Source of the DNA: JABDFW01 sp035550215 | Lineage (GTDB): Bacteria; Bacteroidota; Bacteroidia; Chitinophagales; Chitinophagaceae | Assembly: GCA_035550215.1 (NCBI GenBank) | Contig: DASZPM010000010.1 | Location: 1 to 64,000, forward strand | Reading direction: 5' to 3' | DNA length: 64,000 bases | In this document: one piece after another, positions 45,341 to 54,864 of the stretch | Position numbering within the stretch: position 1 is the stretch's first letter | Layout of the letters: each line of letters starts with the position of its first letter | Notes under the pieces: generated by a model | What the model saw: the letters and a program-made list of their open reading frames with translations, nothing else | The model's database searches: none | Told to the model about the DNA's origin: nothing | Position numbers and translations under genes: made by a program

Positions 45341-46153
45341 ATGCTGCAAAAAAAATTCTGTTCGGGGCTTATCGCGTTTACCCTTGTTTTAATATCCACA
45401 ATAAGAAGTACGGCGCAGGTAGCGATAAGCACTCCTGAACAGGTTGGCAGCAGTAACAGGGAGATGAGTTTTAAACCTGTATTTGATGATGATGCTTCTA
45501 CCTGGTACGCGGTTAACCATGACGACAAAGCCTTATATATACATGTTGCAATAAAAGACAGCCTTCAAAAGCGAAAAGTATTACAGAATGGAATGGAACT
45601 GTGGATTGACGTAAAAGGCAGAAAAAATAAAGAGACTGGTATTTTGTTTCCTTTGGGTGAAAAGGCAAACATTTACCCCGGTGGTGGTAACCGGAATGCA
45701 GCAGGCGGCCCACCACCTTTTTTTAATAACAGCGGTACCAAAGGTGTTAAGAATGAAGACAGCGTAATAAAGCAGCTTGTTGCAACAAAAAGGCAGGCTA
45801 CATTAAAAGGGTTTAATAACGCTTCGGGGCAGCCTTTGGATATTTCGCAATTGCAGGGCGTAACAATAAACCTGCAACTGCAGCACGAAACACTGGTGTA
45901 TGATGCCATAATACCCTTTGCAAGCCTGCCGCAACAGCCTGCAAAAACTACGGTAAGTATTGGTATAGTTGAAAACGGTATTGAGCTACCAGGTTTTGGT
46001 GGCGATGGCCCCCCCGGCGGTGATGAATTTGGGGGCGGTCCACCACCGGGCGGCGGTGGCATGATGGGTCCTCCCGGGGGAGGTGATTCAGATGATTTTA
46101 AACGGTTATTTCAAATAAACGTTATCTGGTACAAAATTAAACTGCACAGCTAA
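45341..46153 (+). CDS. Exported protein with glycine/proline-rich tail segment
   Basis: 270 residues. Signal peptide ending near STAQV. The first 190 residues are beta-rich with an AVNHDDKALYIHVAI strand and resemble carbohydrate-binding/DOMON-like folds seen in uncharacterised Bacteroidota proteins. Residues about 215-255 are a Gly-Pro-rich low-complexity stretch with a GPP/GGG composition (GDGPPGGDEFGGG), followed by a short hydrophobic end (FQINVIWYKIKLHS). Function unknown. Confidence 0.65.
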   Translation: MLQKKFCSGLIAFTLVLISTIRSTAQVAISTPEQVGSSNREMSFKPVFDDDASTWYAVNHDDKALYIHVAIKDSLQKRKVLQNGMELWIDVKGRKNKETGILFPLGEKANIYPGGGNRNAAGGPPPFFNNSGTKGVKNEDSVIKQLVATKRQATLKGFNNASGQPLDISQLQGVTINLQLQHETLVYDAIIPFASLPQQPAKTTVSIGIVENGIELPGFGGDGPPGGDEFGGGPPPGGGGMMGPPGGGDSDDFKRLFQINVIWYKIKLHS

Positions 46154-46206
46154 CTCCGGCCTGCTTATGACGGGATAATTACCTAATGTTTGATTATTGA
46201 GCCTGC

Positions 46207-48837
46207 ATGAAAAAAAGCATCACACTTGCACTGTTGCTATGCTTTTATGCAACCTCTTTTGCAAGACACCTTAAGGGCGGCTGGATACAATACGAATATA
46301 TTGGCACGGGGGCAATAACGGGCACATCCCAGTACAAAGTTACTGTGTACCTGTTTGTAAGCTGCACAACTACCGGGCCTACACAACAGGTTATACTTGG
46401 CGTGTTTGATGCAGTTACACATGCGTCTGTATCCACACAAACTATAAGGAACACTGCTGAAAATACAGTTACCAAAAAAACATTTGACGCGTGTTTAAGC
46501 GACCCGCCTTCCATTTGTTACATGATATATACTTATGTAACAACACTGCAGTTGGCTGATAATGCAAACGGCTATGTTTTAACGGTGCAGGATGCCTTAA
46601 GGGTTGACGGGATAGTAAACATAAACGGTTCAGTTAACGACGGAATAACGATTACAGCTTCTATTCCCGGCACTATTAATGGCGCAGATTATCATGTTAA
46701 TACCAGCCCTTACTTTGTTTTTAAAGATACTGCCGTTATCTGTTACAATGCGCCGTTTACTTACCAGTTCAGCGCCACTGATGCAGACGGCGATTCGCTG
46801 GCATACTCATTTGGCAACGGGCTTAACGTTACCAACCCCAGCCAGAATACCAGCAGCCAGTCACCGGCAAGTCCGCCTTATCCTGCACTAACGTACAGCA
46901 CAGGTTACAGCGGCGCATCACCCATGGGTACTGCTGTTACCATTAACGCAATTACCGGCATTATTTCAGGCACCGCGCCTGCAACAACGGGCCCCTATGT
47001 TATCGCGGTTTACGTGGAGGAATGGAGAAATGGTGTATTGATTAATACCACGAAAAAAGAATTGCAGATTGAAGTGGCTAACTGCAGCCTGACAGGTGCG
47101 TCGTTAAACCCCGTGTATATAAACTGTGACAACTTTACTTTTACTTTTCAAAATGAATCAACATCGTCCAATATCGCTTATTACCTGTGGAATTTTGGCG
47201 TGGCCAATACAACGTCAGATACCAGCACACAGGCAACACCGGTATATACTTATAAAGACACCGGCACGTACACACTTAAATTGGTGGTAAGTAATACGGG
47301 CGGCTGCACTGACTCCGCTACGGCCTCGGTAAAAGTATATCCTGGTTTCACCCCCGGCTTCAATGTATCGGGCAGTTGTTACCAATCAAAATTCCAGTTT
47401 ACGGATGAATCTTATGCTAAGTATGGAAGCATTAATACGTGGAGCTGGAATTTTGGCGATAACACAACATCTGCCGATACATCTTCTTCACAAAACCCAT
47501 CATGGCTGTATTCCTCGCCGGGCAATGTTACTGTTACACTGGCTGTTAACAGCACTAAAGGCTGTAGCGGCACTGTTAGTAAAACTGTTGTTGTAAACGA
47601 CAAGCCAACCATATACCTGCCTTTTACTGACACACTTATATGCAGTAACGACACACTTCCCTTGTCAGTAACGAGCAGTGGCAATGTTTTTAGCTGGGGG
47701 CCTGCATACAACATCATTAACAGCAATACGGCATCTCCAAAAGTATATCCTTATGATACTACTGTTTATACAATAACCGTGCAGGATAAAGGCTGTATTG
47801 ACAGCGCCACTGTTACGGTAAACGTGCTGCCTTTTATTACAGTTAGCTTAAATGCTGATACGGCTATTTGTTCAACAGACAGTGTAATGTTACAGCCGGT
47901 AAGCTATGCCCTTAGTTATTTGTGGACTGAATCAGGCACAAGCCACACCCTTAATAATTATAATGTAAAATATCCCAGCGCATCCCCGCAGGTTACTACA
48001 ACTTATTATGTAAAGGCAAACCTGGGGCATTGCCAGGATTCCGCGCAAACAACAGTATATGTGTCTCCTTACCCTACAGCAACTGTAAGTGGCGATACAG
48101 GTATTTGCTACGGCAGGGCGGTGCGCCTGCGGGCCAGTACAGCGTCGGCTTACTGGGCATGGAGCCCGCTCAGTTCATTGTACCAGGCCAATACCTTAAC
48201 GCCCCTGGCAGGCCCGCAGGAAACAACAACCTATTATTTTACTATACAGGATACTTTTTATTGCCATAAAACGGTTACGGACAGCATTATTGTAACGGTA
48301 ATACCGCCTGTAAAAGTTAATGCCGGCAACGATACGTTTGCAGTAATTAACCAGCCTGTACAATTATCTGCAACAAGCAATAACAGCTCTGTAAATTATA
48401 CGTGGACACCCGCCCAATACATAAATAATACGCATGTATATAATCCTGTTGTAACGGTTATATCTTCGTCGGTAGATTCGGTTACCTATGTCGTTACCGC
48501 TACTACCCCCGAAGGATGCTATGGATATGACAGTATTACCGTAAAAATTTTTATGACGGCGCCGGATATTTTTATACCAACAGCCTTTACGCCAAACGGA
48601 GATGGCACCAATGATGTTTTAATGCCTGTAGTAGCGGGTATTACTACTTTTAATTTCTTCCGCATTTATAATCGTTGGGGGCAGTTAATTTTTGAGACAT
48701 CACAAACAGGTGTTGGCTGGAATGGTATGTATAATGGTGCGAAACAGCCATCCGGCACCTATGTTTTTGTAGCCCGTGGTATTGATTACCTGCAGCATGT
48801 TGTTTTTAAAAAGGGAACGGTTGTACTGATACGATAA
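46207..48837 (+). CDS. Type IX-secreted adhesin with PKD domains and type B sorting signal
   Basis: 876 residues. A signal peptide (about 1-19) is followed by an adhesin N-terminal domain, then two PKD-like domains (about 300-460, with ESTSSNIAYYLWNFG and TWSWNFGDNTTS) and several Ig-like Cys-containing units. The gliding motility-associated C-terminal domain (about 795-876) has the FIPTAFTPNGDGTND, FRIYNRWGQLIFE and PSGTYVFVARG blocks. This C-terminal domain is the type B signal exported by the T9SS and anchored or released at the surface. The protein is probably a surface adhesin. Confidence 0.93.
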   Translation: MKKSITLALLLCFYATSFARHLKGGWIQYEYIGTGAITGTSQYKVTVYLFVSCTTTGPTQQVILGVFDAVTHASVSTQTIRNTAENTVTKKTFDACLSDPPSICYMIYTYVTTLQLADNANGYVLTVQDALRVDGIVNINGSVNDGITITASIPGTINGADYHVNTSPYFVFKDTAVICYNAPFTYQFSATDADGDSLAYSFGNGLNVTNPSQNTSSQSPASPPYPALTYSTGYSGASPMGTAVTINAITGIISGTAPATTGPYVIAVYVEEWRNGVLINTTKKELQIEVANCSLTGASLNPVYINCDNFTFTFQNESTSSNIAYYLWNFGVANTTSDTSTQATPVYTYKDTGTYTLKLVVSNTGGCTDSATASVKVYPGFTPGFNVSGSCYQSKFQFTDESYAKYGSINTWSWNFGDNTTSADTSSSQNPSWLYSSPGNVTVTLAVNSTKGCSGTVSKTVVVNDKPTIYLPFTDTLICSNDTLPLSVTSSGNVFSWGPAYNIINSNTASPKVYPYDTTVYTITVQDKGCIDSATVTVNVLPFITVSLNADTAICSTDSVMLQPVSYALSYLWTESGTSHTLNNYNVKYPSASPQVTTTYYVKANLGHCQDSAQTTVYVSPYPTATVSGDTGICYGRAVRLRASTASAYWAWSPLSSLYQANTLTPLAGPQETTTYYFTIQDTFYCHKTVTDSIIVTVIPPVKVNAGNDTFAVINQPVQLSATSNNSSVNYTWTPAQYINNTHVYNPVVTVISSSVDSVTYVVTATTPEGCYGYDSITVKIFMTAPDIFIPTAFTPNGDGTNDVLMPVVAGITTFNFFRIYNRWGQLIFETSQTGVGWNGMYNGAKQPSGTYVFVARGIDYLQHVVFKKGTVVLIR

Positions 48838-48894
48838 AATGCGCCGGTCAGGTATTTTGCACACACTGTTAACAATGAAATAAGTTGTTAATTT

Positions 48895-48958
48895 TTTGTT
48901 ACAGAGAAATAAACAATATGTTCATTTTGCAATATTGTTGCAAAATGAAATAGGTTTG
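48895..48958 (+). promoter_or_regulatory. Two overlapping candidate promoters for the small protein/TonB receptor unit
   Basis: Promoter A: TTTG (48926-48929), 21 bases, TAGGTTTG (48951-48958). This would start transcription right at the ATG at 48966. Promoter B: TTTG (48895-48898), 23 bases, TCATTTTG (48922-48929; one mismatch), giving a leader of about 30 bases. Both are covered by the palindrome at 48921-48949, so a bound repressor would block either. Confidence 0.5.
48921..48949. promoter_or_regulatory. Operator-like palindrome with 12-bp arms
   Basis: TTCATTTTGCAA and TTGCAAAATGAA are perfect inverted arms around a 5-base centre (TATTG). The site overlaps promoter elements and lies 17 bases before the ATG of the small protein gene at 48966. 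It also contains the nested CAATATTG palindrome. The layout is that of a metal-responsive Fur-superfamily repressor site; the metal cannot be read from sequence. Confidence 0.65.
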
Positions 48959-48965
48959 CATTGTT

Positions 48966-49277
48966 ATGCACAAGTTCAATCTCCGGGTAACCGCTGTATT
49001 CCTGCTGTTGGTGCTTACTCAAAGCATGGGTGTACGCTTGATGCTGCATAACAAATTTCATAAAACATCGCATAACAGCTTTTCAAAATCAACTTCGGCT
49101 TATGTACAAATTTCCTGCGATTGCGTTGACGAAGCATTAATGCCATCCACGCCGGCACAGGCTATTGAAATGGTGGTGCCTGAACAAGATTTTGTTATTT
49201 TAACGAAAGAACACCCTTATTTTTTGCCGGCTGTTGTTAAAGTATTTCATTCGCTTAGAGCGCCTCCTGCTGCATAG
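48966..49277 (+). CDS. Small exported His/Cys protein upstream of the TonB receptor
   Basis: 103 residues. A hydrophobic signal segment (about 8-25) precedes a His-rich stretch (HNKFHKTSHNS), a CDC pair (about 53-55) and a C-terminal APPAA. The order His cluster, Cys-x-Cys, Pro-Pro is reminiscent of the small HYC_CC_PP family proteins encoded beside TonB receptors in Bacteroidota, but the motifs are degenerate here. Probably periplasmic and possibly metal-binding. It shares the operator with the receptor gene, whose start is 98 bases downstream. Confidence 0.6.
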   Translation: MHKFNLRVTAVFLLLVLTQSMGVRLMLHNKFHKTSHNSFSKSTSAYVQISCDCVDEALMPSTPAQAIEMVVPEQDFVILTKEHPYFLPAVVKVFHSLRAPPAA

Positions 49278-49375
49278 ACCTCCCTTCATAAGCGTCTTGT
49301 CTCCCTGCAAACTGTTATTATCAAAATAATCTTATTCAACCCACCCAAGTTGAATAAAACTATAATTATCAATTA

Positions 49376-51847
49376 ATGAAATTATTATCATATACCATAG
49401 TTTTAATAGCCACAATAACGGCCACGCCATGTTTTGCGCAGGGCAACAGCCTGTCGGGAAAAGTGTACGATGTAAAGACAAATAACGCGTTGCCCCGGGC
49501 AAGCGTGTATATACCTGACCTTAAATTAGGCACCATAGCAGATACATCAGGCAATTATTCTTTTAAATCTCTGCCCGCAGGCAATTATCTTATACAGGTG
49601 CAGTATGTAGGCTTTAAAACGCTTACCCAAAATATAAACATAAAAGGGGCGGCGCACCTTGATTTAGGCATGTCAGACGAAGCGGTGGAAGAAGGCTCTG
49701 TTGTCGTAACCGGTACCTCTAAAGCAACACAAATAAAAAGAAACCCGGTACCGATAGTTTCTATCAGCCATAGTTACCTGGCAACCAACCTTAGTACTAA
49801 TATTATTGACGCTATTGCCAAAGTACCGGGCGTAACAGCGCTTACTACAGGGCCTAATGTGTCAAAACCCTTTATAAGAGGGCTTGGATATAACCGCATA
49901 TTAACCTTGTACGACGGTGTGCGCCAGGAAGGGCAGCAGTGGGGTGACGAGCATGGCATTGAAGTGGATGAATATGGTGTTGACCGCGTGGAAGTGGTGA
50001 AAGGGCCTGCCAGTTTAACATATGGTTCGGATGCGCTGGCTGGCGTGGTAAACCTGATACCGACACCCCCTGCGCCGGAAGGAAAGATGGTGGGAGATGT
50101 AACCGCGGAATATCAAAGCAATAATGGGATGTTTGGTGGGTCTGCTATGCTGGGTGCTGCCAAAAACGGTTTTGAATGGCAGGGCAGGATATCCCACAAG
50201 CAAGCCACCAACTATCAAAACAAAATTGACGGCCGCGTGTATGGCACTGCATTTAATGAAACTGATGCAAATGTTTCATTGGGGCTGCACCGTTCATTTG
50301 GGTACTCACACATTAATTTTTCATTAGTTGACGACCTGCAGGAAATACCGGATGGCAGCCGGGATTCAGCAACCCGCCAGTTTACCAAACAAATTACCGA
50401 AGCGGATGATTTCAGGCCTATTGTTACACCTTCCGAATTATCTTCCTATGCCATTACCCCGCTGCACCAGCACGTGCAGCATTACAGGATATATTCCACC
50501 AACAATTTTACACTGGGTACAGGCCGGCTTACGGTAAATCTCGCCTTTCAGCGTAGTGTAAGAAGAGAGTACAGCCACCCCGAGATGCCTTACCAAAATG
50601 TGCCGGGTTTGTTTTTGCAGCTTAACACTTATTCCTACGATGTAAAATATTTTTTACCGCAGATAGATAAATGGGATATTACAACGGGTATTAACGGCAT
50701 GTACCAGCAAAACACTACCACCAGCGGAACGGAATTTATTATTCCCAATTATAAACAGTTTGATATCGGCGCTTTTGCGATGGCAAAGAAAACCATTAAT
50801 AAACTTGATATTGCCGGCGGCATAAGGTACGATGTGCGCTCATTTAAAAACGAAGGGCTGTACACTAAACCGGATGCAACTTCAGGCTTTGATAAAGCCG
50901 TGTATGGCGCCGATACTACAGGTGCAGACCATCCTTTTTATGACTACAGCCATACCTTCACTGGCGCTTCGGGCAGCATAGGGGCAACATATAACTTCAC
51001 TGATAAGTTTTCCGTTAAGGCAAACCTGTCGCGCGGGTACAGGGCGCCTAATATTTCTGAAATATCTTCAAACGGCGTACACCCGGGCACCAATATTTAC
51101 CAGATAGGTAACCCAAGCTTTAAGCCTGAATTCAGCCTGCAGGAAGATGTTGGCTTTGCCTACACCTCAAAATACGCGGCCATCACCTTCAGCATATTTA
51201 ACAACACTATTTCAAATTATATTTTTAACCAAAAGTTGTTAAGCGTTAACGGCGGTGATTCCGTGCTCGTAGCCGGCAATCAAACATACAAGTTTCAGCA
51301 GGGCAAAGCCAATTTATATGGCGGCGAGCTTAGCGTGGATATTCACCCGTATAAAGCCCTGCATTTTGAAAACAGCTTATCTGCTGTGTATGGCGTAAAC
51401 AAAGGCATTGACCCGAAGGAGCAATCTGACAGCAACAAATACCTGCCTTTTATTCCGCCGGTACATGGCATATCAGAACTCAGGTACGATTTTGAGTCAA
51501 AGTCACACCACCTGGTCAACGGCTTTGTAAAAGTACAACTGGCTTATTATGGCGCACAAAACAGGGTTTATTTAACTGATAATACTGAAACACCCACGCC
51601 GGGATACACCTTATTTAATGCGGGCGCAGGTGTTGGTTTTACCAACAGCAAAGGCAAAACAATATTTAACCTGTACGTAATGGGCAACAATTTATTTGAC
51701 GTGGCGTACCAGGACCACCTTAGCAGGTTAAAATATTTTGAACCATACCCGGATGACCCACGGCCATATCATGGTATTTACAATATGGGCAGAAATATTT
51801 CATTCAAGATTGATGTTCCGCTGGATTTTGAGAGCAAAAGTAACTAG
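49376..51847 (+). CDS. TonB-dependent outer membrane receptor
   Basis: 823 residues. Signal peptide (1-22, ending CFAQ), carboxypeptidase-regulatory-like domain (about 25-105), plug domain (about 125-235) with RGLGYNRILTLYDGVRQEG and VKGPASLTYGSDALAGVVN, then a 22-strand-type barrel ending in an aromatic-containing strand. There is no STN domain. The plug phrase QWGDEHGIEVD and the operator upstream make metal import (zinc or iron type) my first guess. A strong terminator follows. Confidence 0.93.
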   Translation: MKLLSYTIVLIATITATPCFAQGNSLSGKVYDVKTNNALPRASVYIPDLKLGTIADTSGNYSFKSLPAGNYLIQVQYVGFKTLTQNINIKGAAHLDLGMSDEAVEEGSVVVTGTSKATQIKRNPVPIVSISHSYLATNLSTNIIDAIAKVPGVTALTTGPNVSKPFIRGLGYNRILTLYDGVRQEGQQWGDEHGIEVDEYGVDRVEVVKGPASLTYGSDALAGVVNLIPTPPAPEGKMVGDVTAEYQSNNGMFGGSAMLGAAKNGFEWQGRISHKQATNYQNKIDGRVYGTAFNETDANVSLGLHRSFGYSHINFSLVDDLQEIPDGSRDSATRQFTKQITEADDFRPIVTPSELSSYAITPLHQHVQHYRIYSTNNFTLGTGRLTVNLAFQRSVRREYSHPEMPYQNVPGLFLQLNTYSYDVKYFLPQIDKWDITTGINGMYQQNTTTSGTEFIIPNYKQFDIGAFAMAKKTINKLDIAGGIRYDVRSFKNEGLYTKPDATSGFDKAVYGADTTGADHPFYDYSHTFTGASGSIGATYNFTDKFSVKANLSRGYRAPNISEISSNGVHPGTNIYQIGNPSFKPEFSLQEDVGFAYTSKYAAITFSIFNNTISNYIFNQKLLSVNGGDSVLVAGNQTYKFQQGKANLYGGELSVDIHPYKALHFENSLSAVYGVNKGIDPKEQSDSNKYLPFIPPVHGISELRYDFESKSHHLVNGFVKVQLAYYGAQNRVYLTDNTETPTPGYTLFNAGAGVGFTNSKGKTIFNLYVMGNNLFDVAYQDHLSRLKYFEPYPDDPRPYHGIYNMGRNISFKIDVPLDFESKSN

Positions 51848-52159
51848 TATAAATACAAAAGTTTAAAATTAATACCCCGGTTTGCGCCGGGGTATTTTTT
51901 GTTTGTCGATACAGGCACTGTATTGACCGATGTTTGAATAATCACCCGTACCATTGCTGCTGCATTTTACGTTTTATATACAGGGTAGATATTCAATTTT
52001 TTAAAGTGCCGGGTAGTTTAAAGAAATGTAAGTGTGAATTGTTAATACTTATTTAAAGCGTATTATGCTATACACCTTTGAAATGGGGTTCTCGTTTTAT
52101 ATAAATAGCTGACTCTTTTTCCTGCTGCGAGATTATTTGACAGAAAAACTAAAAGTTAC
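51848..52159. other. Intergenic stretch with terminator
   Basis: Apart from the terminator at 51872-51901, I see no gene or repeat here. A weak -7-like element (CACCTTTG around 52070-52077, two mismatches to TAnnTTTG) precedes the next gene, but there is no clear -33 box. Confidence 0.5.
51872..51901 (+). terminator. Intrinsic terminator of the TonB receptor gene
   Basis: A perfect 9-bp stem, ATACCCCGG / CCGGGGTAT (51872-51880 and 51887-51895), with a 6-base loop and a T-run. Confidence 0.93.
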
Positions 52160-52921
52160 ATGAAGCAAAAGCTACAGCGAAACGTGGCGCATGGCATTGT
52201 TATGTTTATACTTGCCGTGGTATGCAATCAACAAACCCATGCCCAGTTCTCTATCGGCGTAAGCGCCGGGTATGCTAATAATTATCTTGTCACCAATGTT
52301 TCAAATCTTGTTTCTACTGAGTATAAATCATTGCCCGGCTTTAGCGCCGCAGTACCAATGATGTACAGCATTGAAGACTGGTTTGCCATTAAGGCCGAGC
52401 CGGGCTTTATGCAAAAAAATTACCGCATGCAGCGCACAGGTTTTTACCAGGGCATTTACCAGGATAATACAAACGGCTATATACAATTGCCGGTTATGGG
52501 CCATTTTTCATTTGGCGGAGAAAACCTGCGGGGATATATAGATGCCGGTGGCTATGCCGGTTATTGGCTTACGGCGCACGTAAAAGGTGTTATGCCCAAT
52601 ATTCTTGACCAGCCCGCTTATTCAAGTGCTGTCAGCAACGAGCAGCCTAATAATGTGTTTGATGAATATACGCCATACAGCTATAACGAAAAATACCAGT
52701 TTAATACCACCAAAGACAACAGGATTGAGCTGGGCATACTTGCAGGAGCAGGCATCAGCTACCAGGTGAACGATTCATACCAGCTATTTGCCCAGGCAAG
52801 CTACTATGAATCGCTGACCGACCAGCAAAAGAAATATGAAACAGGGCAAGTGCCGAGGTATAACCAAACTTATGTATTCAACCTCGGGGTAATGTTCACC
52901 TTAGGCAGCAGCGGTTATTAA
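52160..52921 (+). CDS. Outer membrane beta-barrel protein (PorT-like)
   Basis: 253 residues. Signal peptide ending near THAQF. The mature part starts IGVSAGYANNYL, alternates hydrophobic strands and ends VFNLGVMFTLGSSGY, a barrel of about eight strands as in the PorT/OmpX-like families. It is followed after 43 bases by the S41 peptidase gene, same strand. Ligand unknown. Confidence 0.82.
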   Translation: MKQKLQRNVAHGIVMFILAVVCNQQTHAQFSIGVSAGYANNYLVTNVSNLVSTEYKSLPGFSAAVPMMYSIEDWFAIKAEPGFMQKNYRMQRTGFYQGIYQDNTNGYIQLPVMGHFSFGGENLRGYIDAGGYAGYWLTAHVKGVMPNILDQPAYSSAVSNEQPNNVFDEYTPYSYNEKYQFNTTKDNRIELGILAGAGISYQVNDSYQLFAQASYYESLTDQQKKYETGQVPRYNQTYVFNLGVMFTLGSSGY

Positions 52922-52964
52922 TTCAATCCAAACAAGAGAGTCAGTGAAATCAAATATTACTGTT

Positions 52965-54221
52965 ATGAAAAAGTTAGCCAGCTATACATCAAAATCTTAC
53001 CTGTTACTCATTTGCGCAGTTACAGTATTAATAATCGTTTCATCTTGCCATAAGGAAATAAGCACCACCAACCAAACAGGCAGTACGGCCACAGGAAATT
53101 TCAGCCAGGTGTTTGAGGATTTTTGGACAAACATGAACAATAATTATGTTTTTTGGAGCATTGATACTACTAATTGGGACAATATGCATACCTTATATGC
53201 CCCAAAGTTTGCGAGCCTCAACTTATACGATTCTGCAGATAACATCAAAGCCCAGGGCTATTTCAAAGCAATGGTTGACGGGCTGAGCGATTCGCACTAT
53301 ACACTATTTCCCGGGGGCGGTTATATTCAGCCGGCGCACGACAGGAAACTACAGAACCCACAGTTTATCGAAAACATGTTTGGCACTGCCCCGTACAGCC
53401 CCAGTGTTGACGGTCACTTTTATTATACCAACACGCTTGACTCGCTGTACCTAAGCGAAAAAGTGGTTGGTGTGGACACTACAGGCAGTAACAAAGATAT
53501 GTACGCGGTATCGGGCATGGTTAGCGGCAGTAATATTTTATACCTCGCATTCAGCAAGTTTGCGCTGGTGTCAGAATACCAGGGCGGCTCAGCTAAGATA
53601 AAAGCAGTGCTGGATTATTTTTTTAATAAGCTCAGCAGCGCTTCTGTTACCGGGCTTATTATTGATGTTCGGGGGAATATAGGCGGTGATGTAAGTGACT
53701 TAAACTTCCTGGTAGGCAGCCTTATATCCAGCCCGTTACAGGTAGGTTATACACGCTCAAAAAGCGGCACCGGCCGGCTGGATTATACGCCGTGGGCCCC
53801 GGCAATAGTGACGCCAAGGGCAGGTGCAACAGCATTTACCAAGCCAATTGTTGTGCTGGCCGATGGGGAGTCGGTTAGTATGGCTGAATTAACCACTATG
53901 TCGTTAAAACGTCTTTCCAATACCACCGTGGTGGGCGATACAACGTGGGGCGCTAACGGGCCGCTTACCGATAATTCAGTATTTAACGCCGGCTCGTTCA
54001 ACTTCGGCAATGTTTACAACAATATTGAAACGGGCGCAACCACCTACTATGGTAATGCCTATACTTCTTCTACTATGTTTAAATATATGGACGATAAGAT
54101 TTATGAGGGCAAAGGGTTTCCGCCGGATGTTGAGTTGAAGCAAAGCATTACCACGGTATTTTTGAGAAATAATTACATTGATGACCCGCAGTTGGATAAA
54201 GCTATAAGCCTGCTGCAGTAA
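52965..54221 (+). CDS. S41-family peptidase-like lipoprotein
   Basis: 418 residues from the ATG at MKKLAS; a GTG seven codons earlier is possible but precedes no better signal. Lipobox IVSSCHK. The catalytic serine candidate lies in GESVSMAEL. At the position of the CtpA-type catalytic lysine, 25 residues later, the sequence has Ala (TTWGANG), so it is either a Ser/Glu-His (tricorn/IRBP-like) member or inactive. GNIGGDVSDL and SHYTLFPGGG are the other family blocks. Cotranscribed with the beta-barrel gene is likely. Confidence 0.85.
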   Translation: MKKLASYTSKSYLLLICAVTVLIIVSSCHKEISTTNQTGSTATGNFSQVFEDFWTNMNNNYVFWSIDTTNWDNMHTLYAPKFASLNLYDSADNIKAQGYFKAMVDGLSDSHYTLFPGGGYIQPAHDRKLQNPQFIENMFGTAPYSPSVDGHFYYTNTLDSLYLSEKVVGVDTTGSNKDMYAVSGMVSGSNILYLAFSKFALVSEYQGGSAKIKAVLDYFFNKLSSASVTGLIIDVRGNIGGDVSDLNFLVGSLISSPLQVGYTRSKSGTGRLDYTPWAPAIVTPRAGATAFTKPIVVLADGESVSMAELTTMSLKRLSNTTVVGDTTWGANGPLTDNSVFNAGSFNFGNVYNNIETGATTYYGNAYTSSTMFKYMDDKIYEGKGFPPDVELKQSITTVFLRNNYIDDPQLDKAISLLQ

Positions 54222-54287
54222 GCTTGTTTATTAACACAGCCGGGGACCGGTTGTTTGAAACAACAGAAGTGTTGCAGTTAGGAACAG

Positions 54288-54322
54288 AAAGCCTTTCACA
54301 TAATAATTTGTGAAGGGCTTTT
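54288..54322 (+). terminator. Intrinsic terminator of the S41 peptidase gene
   Basis: A 13-bp stem with one mismatch (54288-54300 with 54309-54321), an 8-base loop, then a short T-run. Confidence 0.85.
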
Positions 54323-54394
54323 GCTATTATAGCCGGTAATAATTTATTTGCCGCTGCTATTGCAGCCATTAAATAACTTTGGAAAAAACAACCT

Positions 54395-54838
54395 ATGAGT
54401 ATAGAAATGCTTTTACAGAAACATGAGATTCTTTCAGTAGTAAATAAGCTGTTTGTATTTACTGACAACCGTAACTGGCAGGGGATAATAAATGAAGTTT
54501 TTACAGGTGAAGTTTTATTTGATATGACTTCACTTGCGGGCGGTGAACCAGCGGTGCTTACAGCCGCTGCAATTACAAACGCCTGGGATGAAGGGCTGAA
54601 ACCGCTGGAAGCAATACATCATCAAACCGGCAATTTTGATGTAGAAATATCCGGCAATACTGCAACGGTAAAATGCTATGGTACTGCCTGGCATTATAAA
54701 ACACATCCTTCAGGCAAAAATACCAGGGTATTTGTTGGCAGCTATATTTTGCGGCTTGAAAAAGGCAGTACCGGCTGGCGTATTAATGCCTTTACTTTCC
54801 TGAAAAAATTTATTGACGGAAACATGCAATTAACATAG
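54395..54838 (+). CDS. SnoaL/NTF2-like protein
   Basis: 147 residues, cytoplasmic. A cone-shaped NTF2 fold is suggested by the opening helix (EILSVVNKLFVFTDNRNW), central VLFDMTSL, then TATVKCYGTAWH, VGSYILRLEK and WRINAFTF. Such proteins are polyketide-cyclase-like enzymes or ligand binders. Substrate unknown. The cyanophycinase-like gene begins 26 bases after its stop. Confidence 0.8.
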   Translation: MSIEMLLQKHEILSVVNKLFVFTDNRNWQGIINEVFTGEVLFDMTSLAGGEPAVLTAAAITNAWDEGLKPLEAIHHQTGNFDVEISGNTATVKCYGTAWHYKTHPSGKNTRVFVGSYILRLEKGSTGWRINAFTFLKKFIDGNMQLT

Positions 54839-54864
54839 CTTTCAGCAGGGCAAATTATAGTTGC

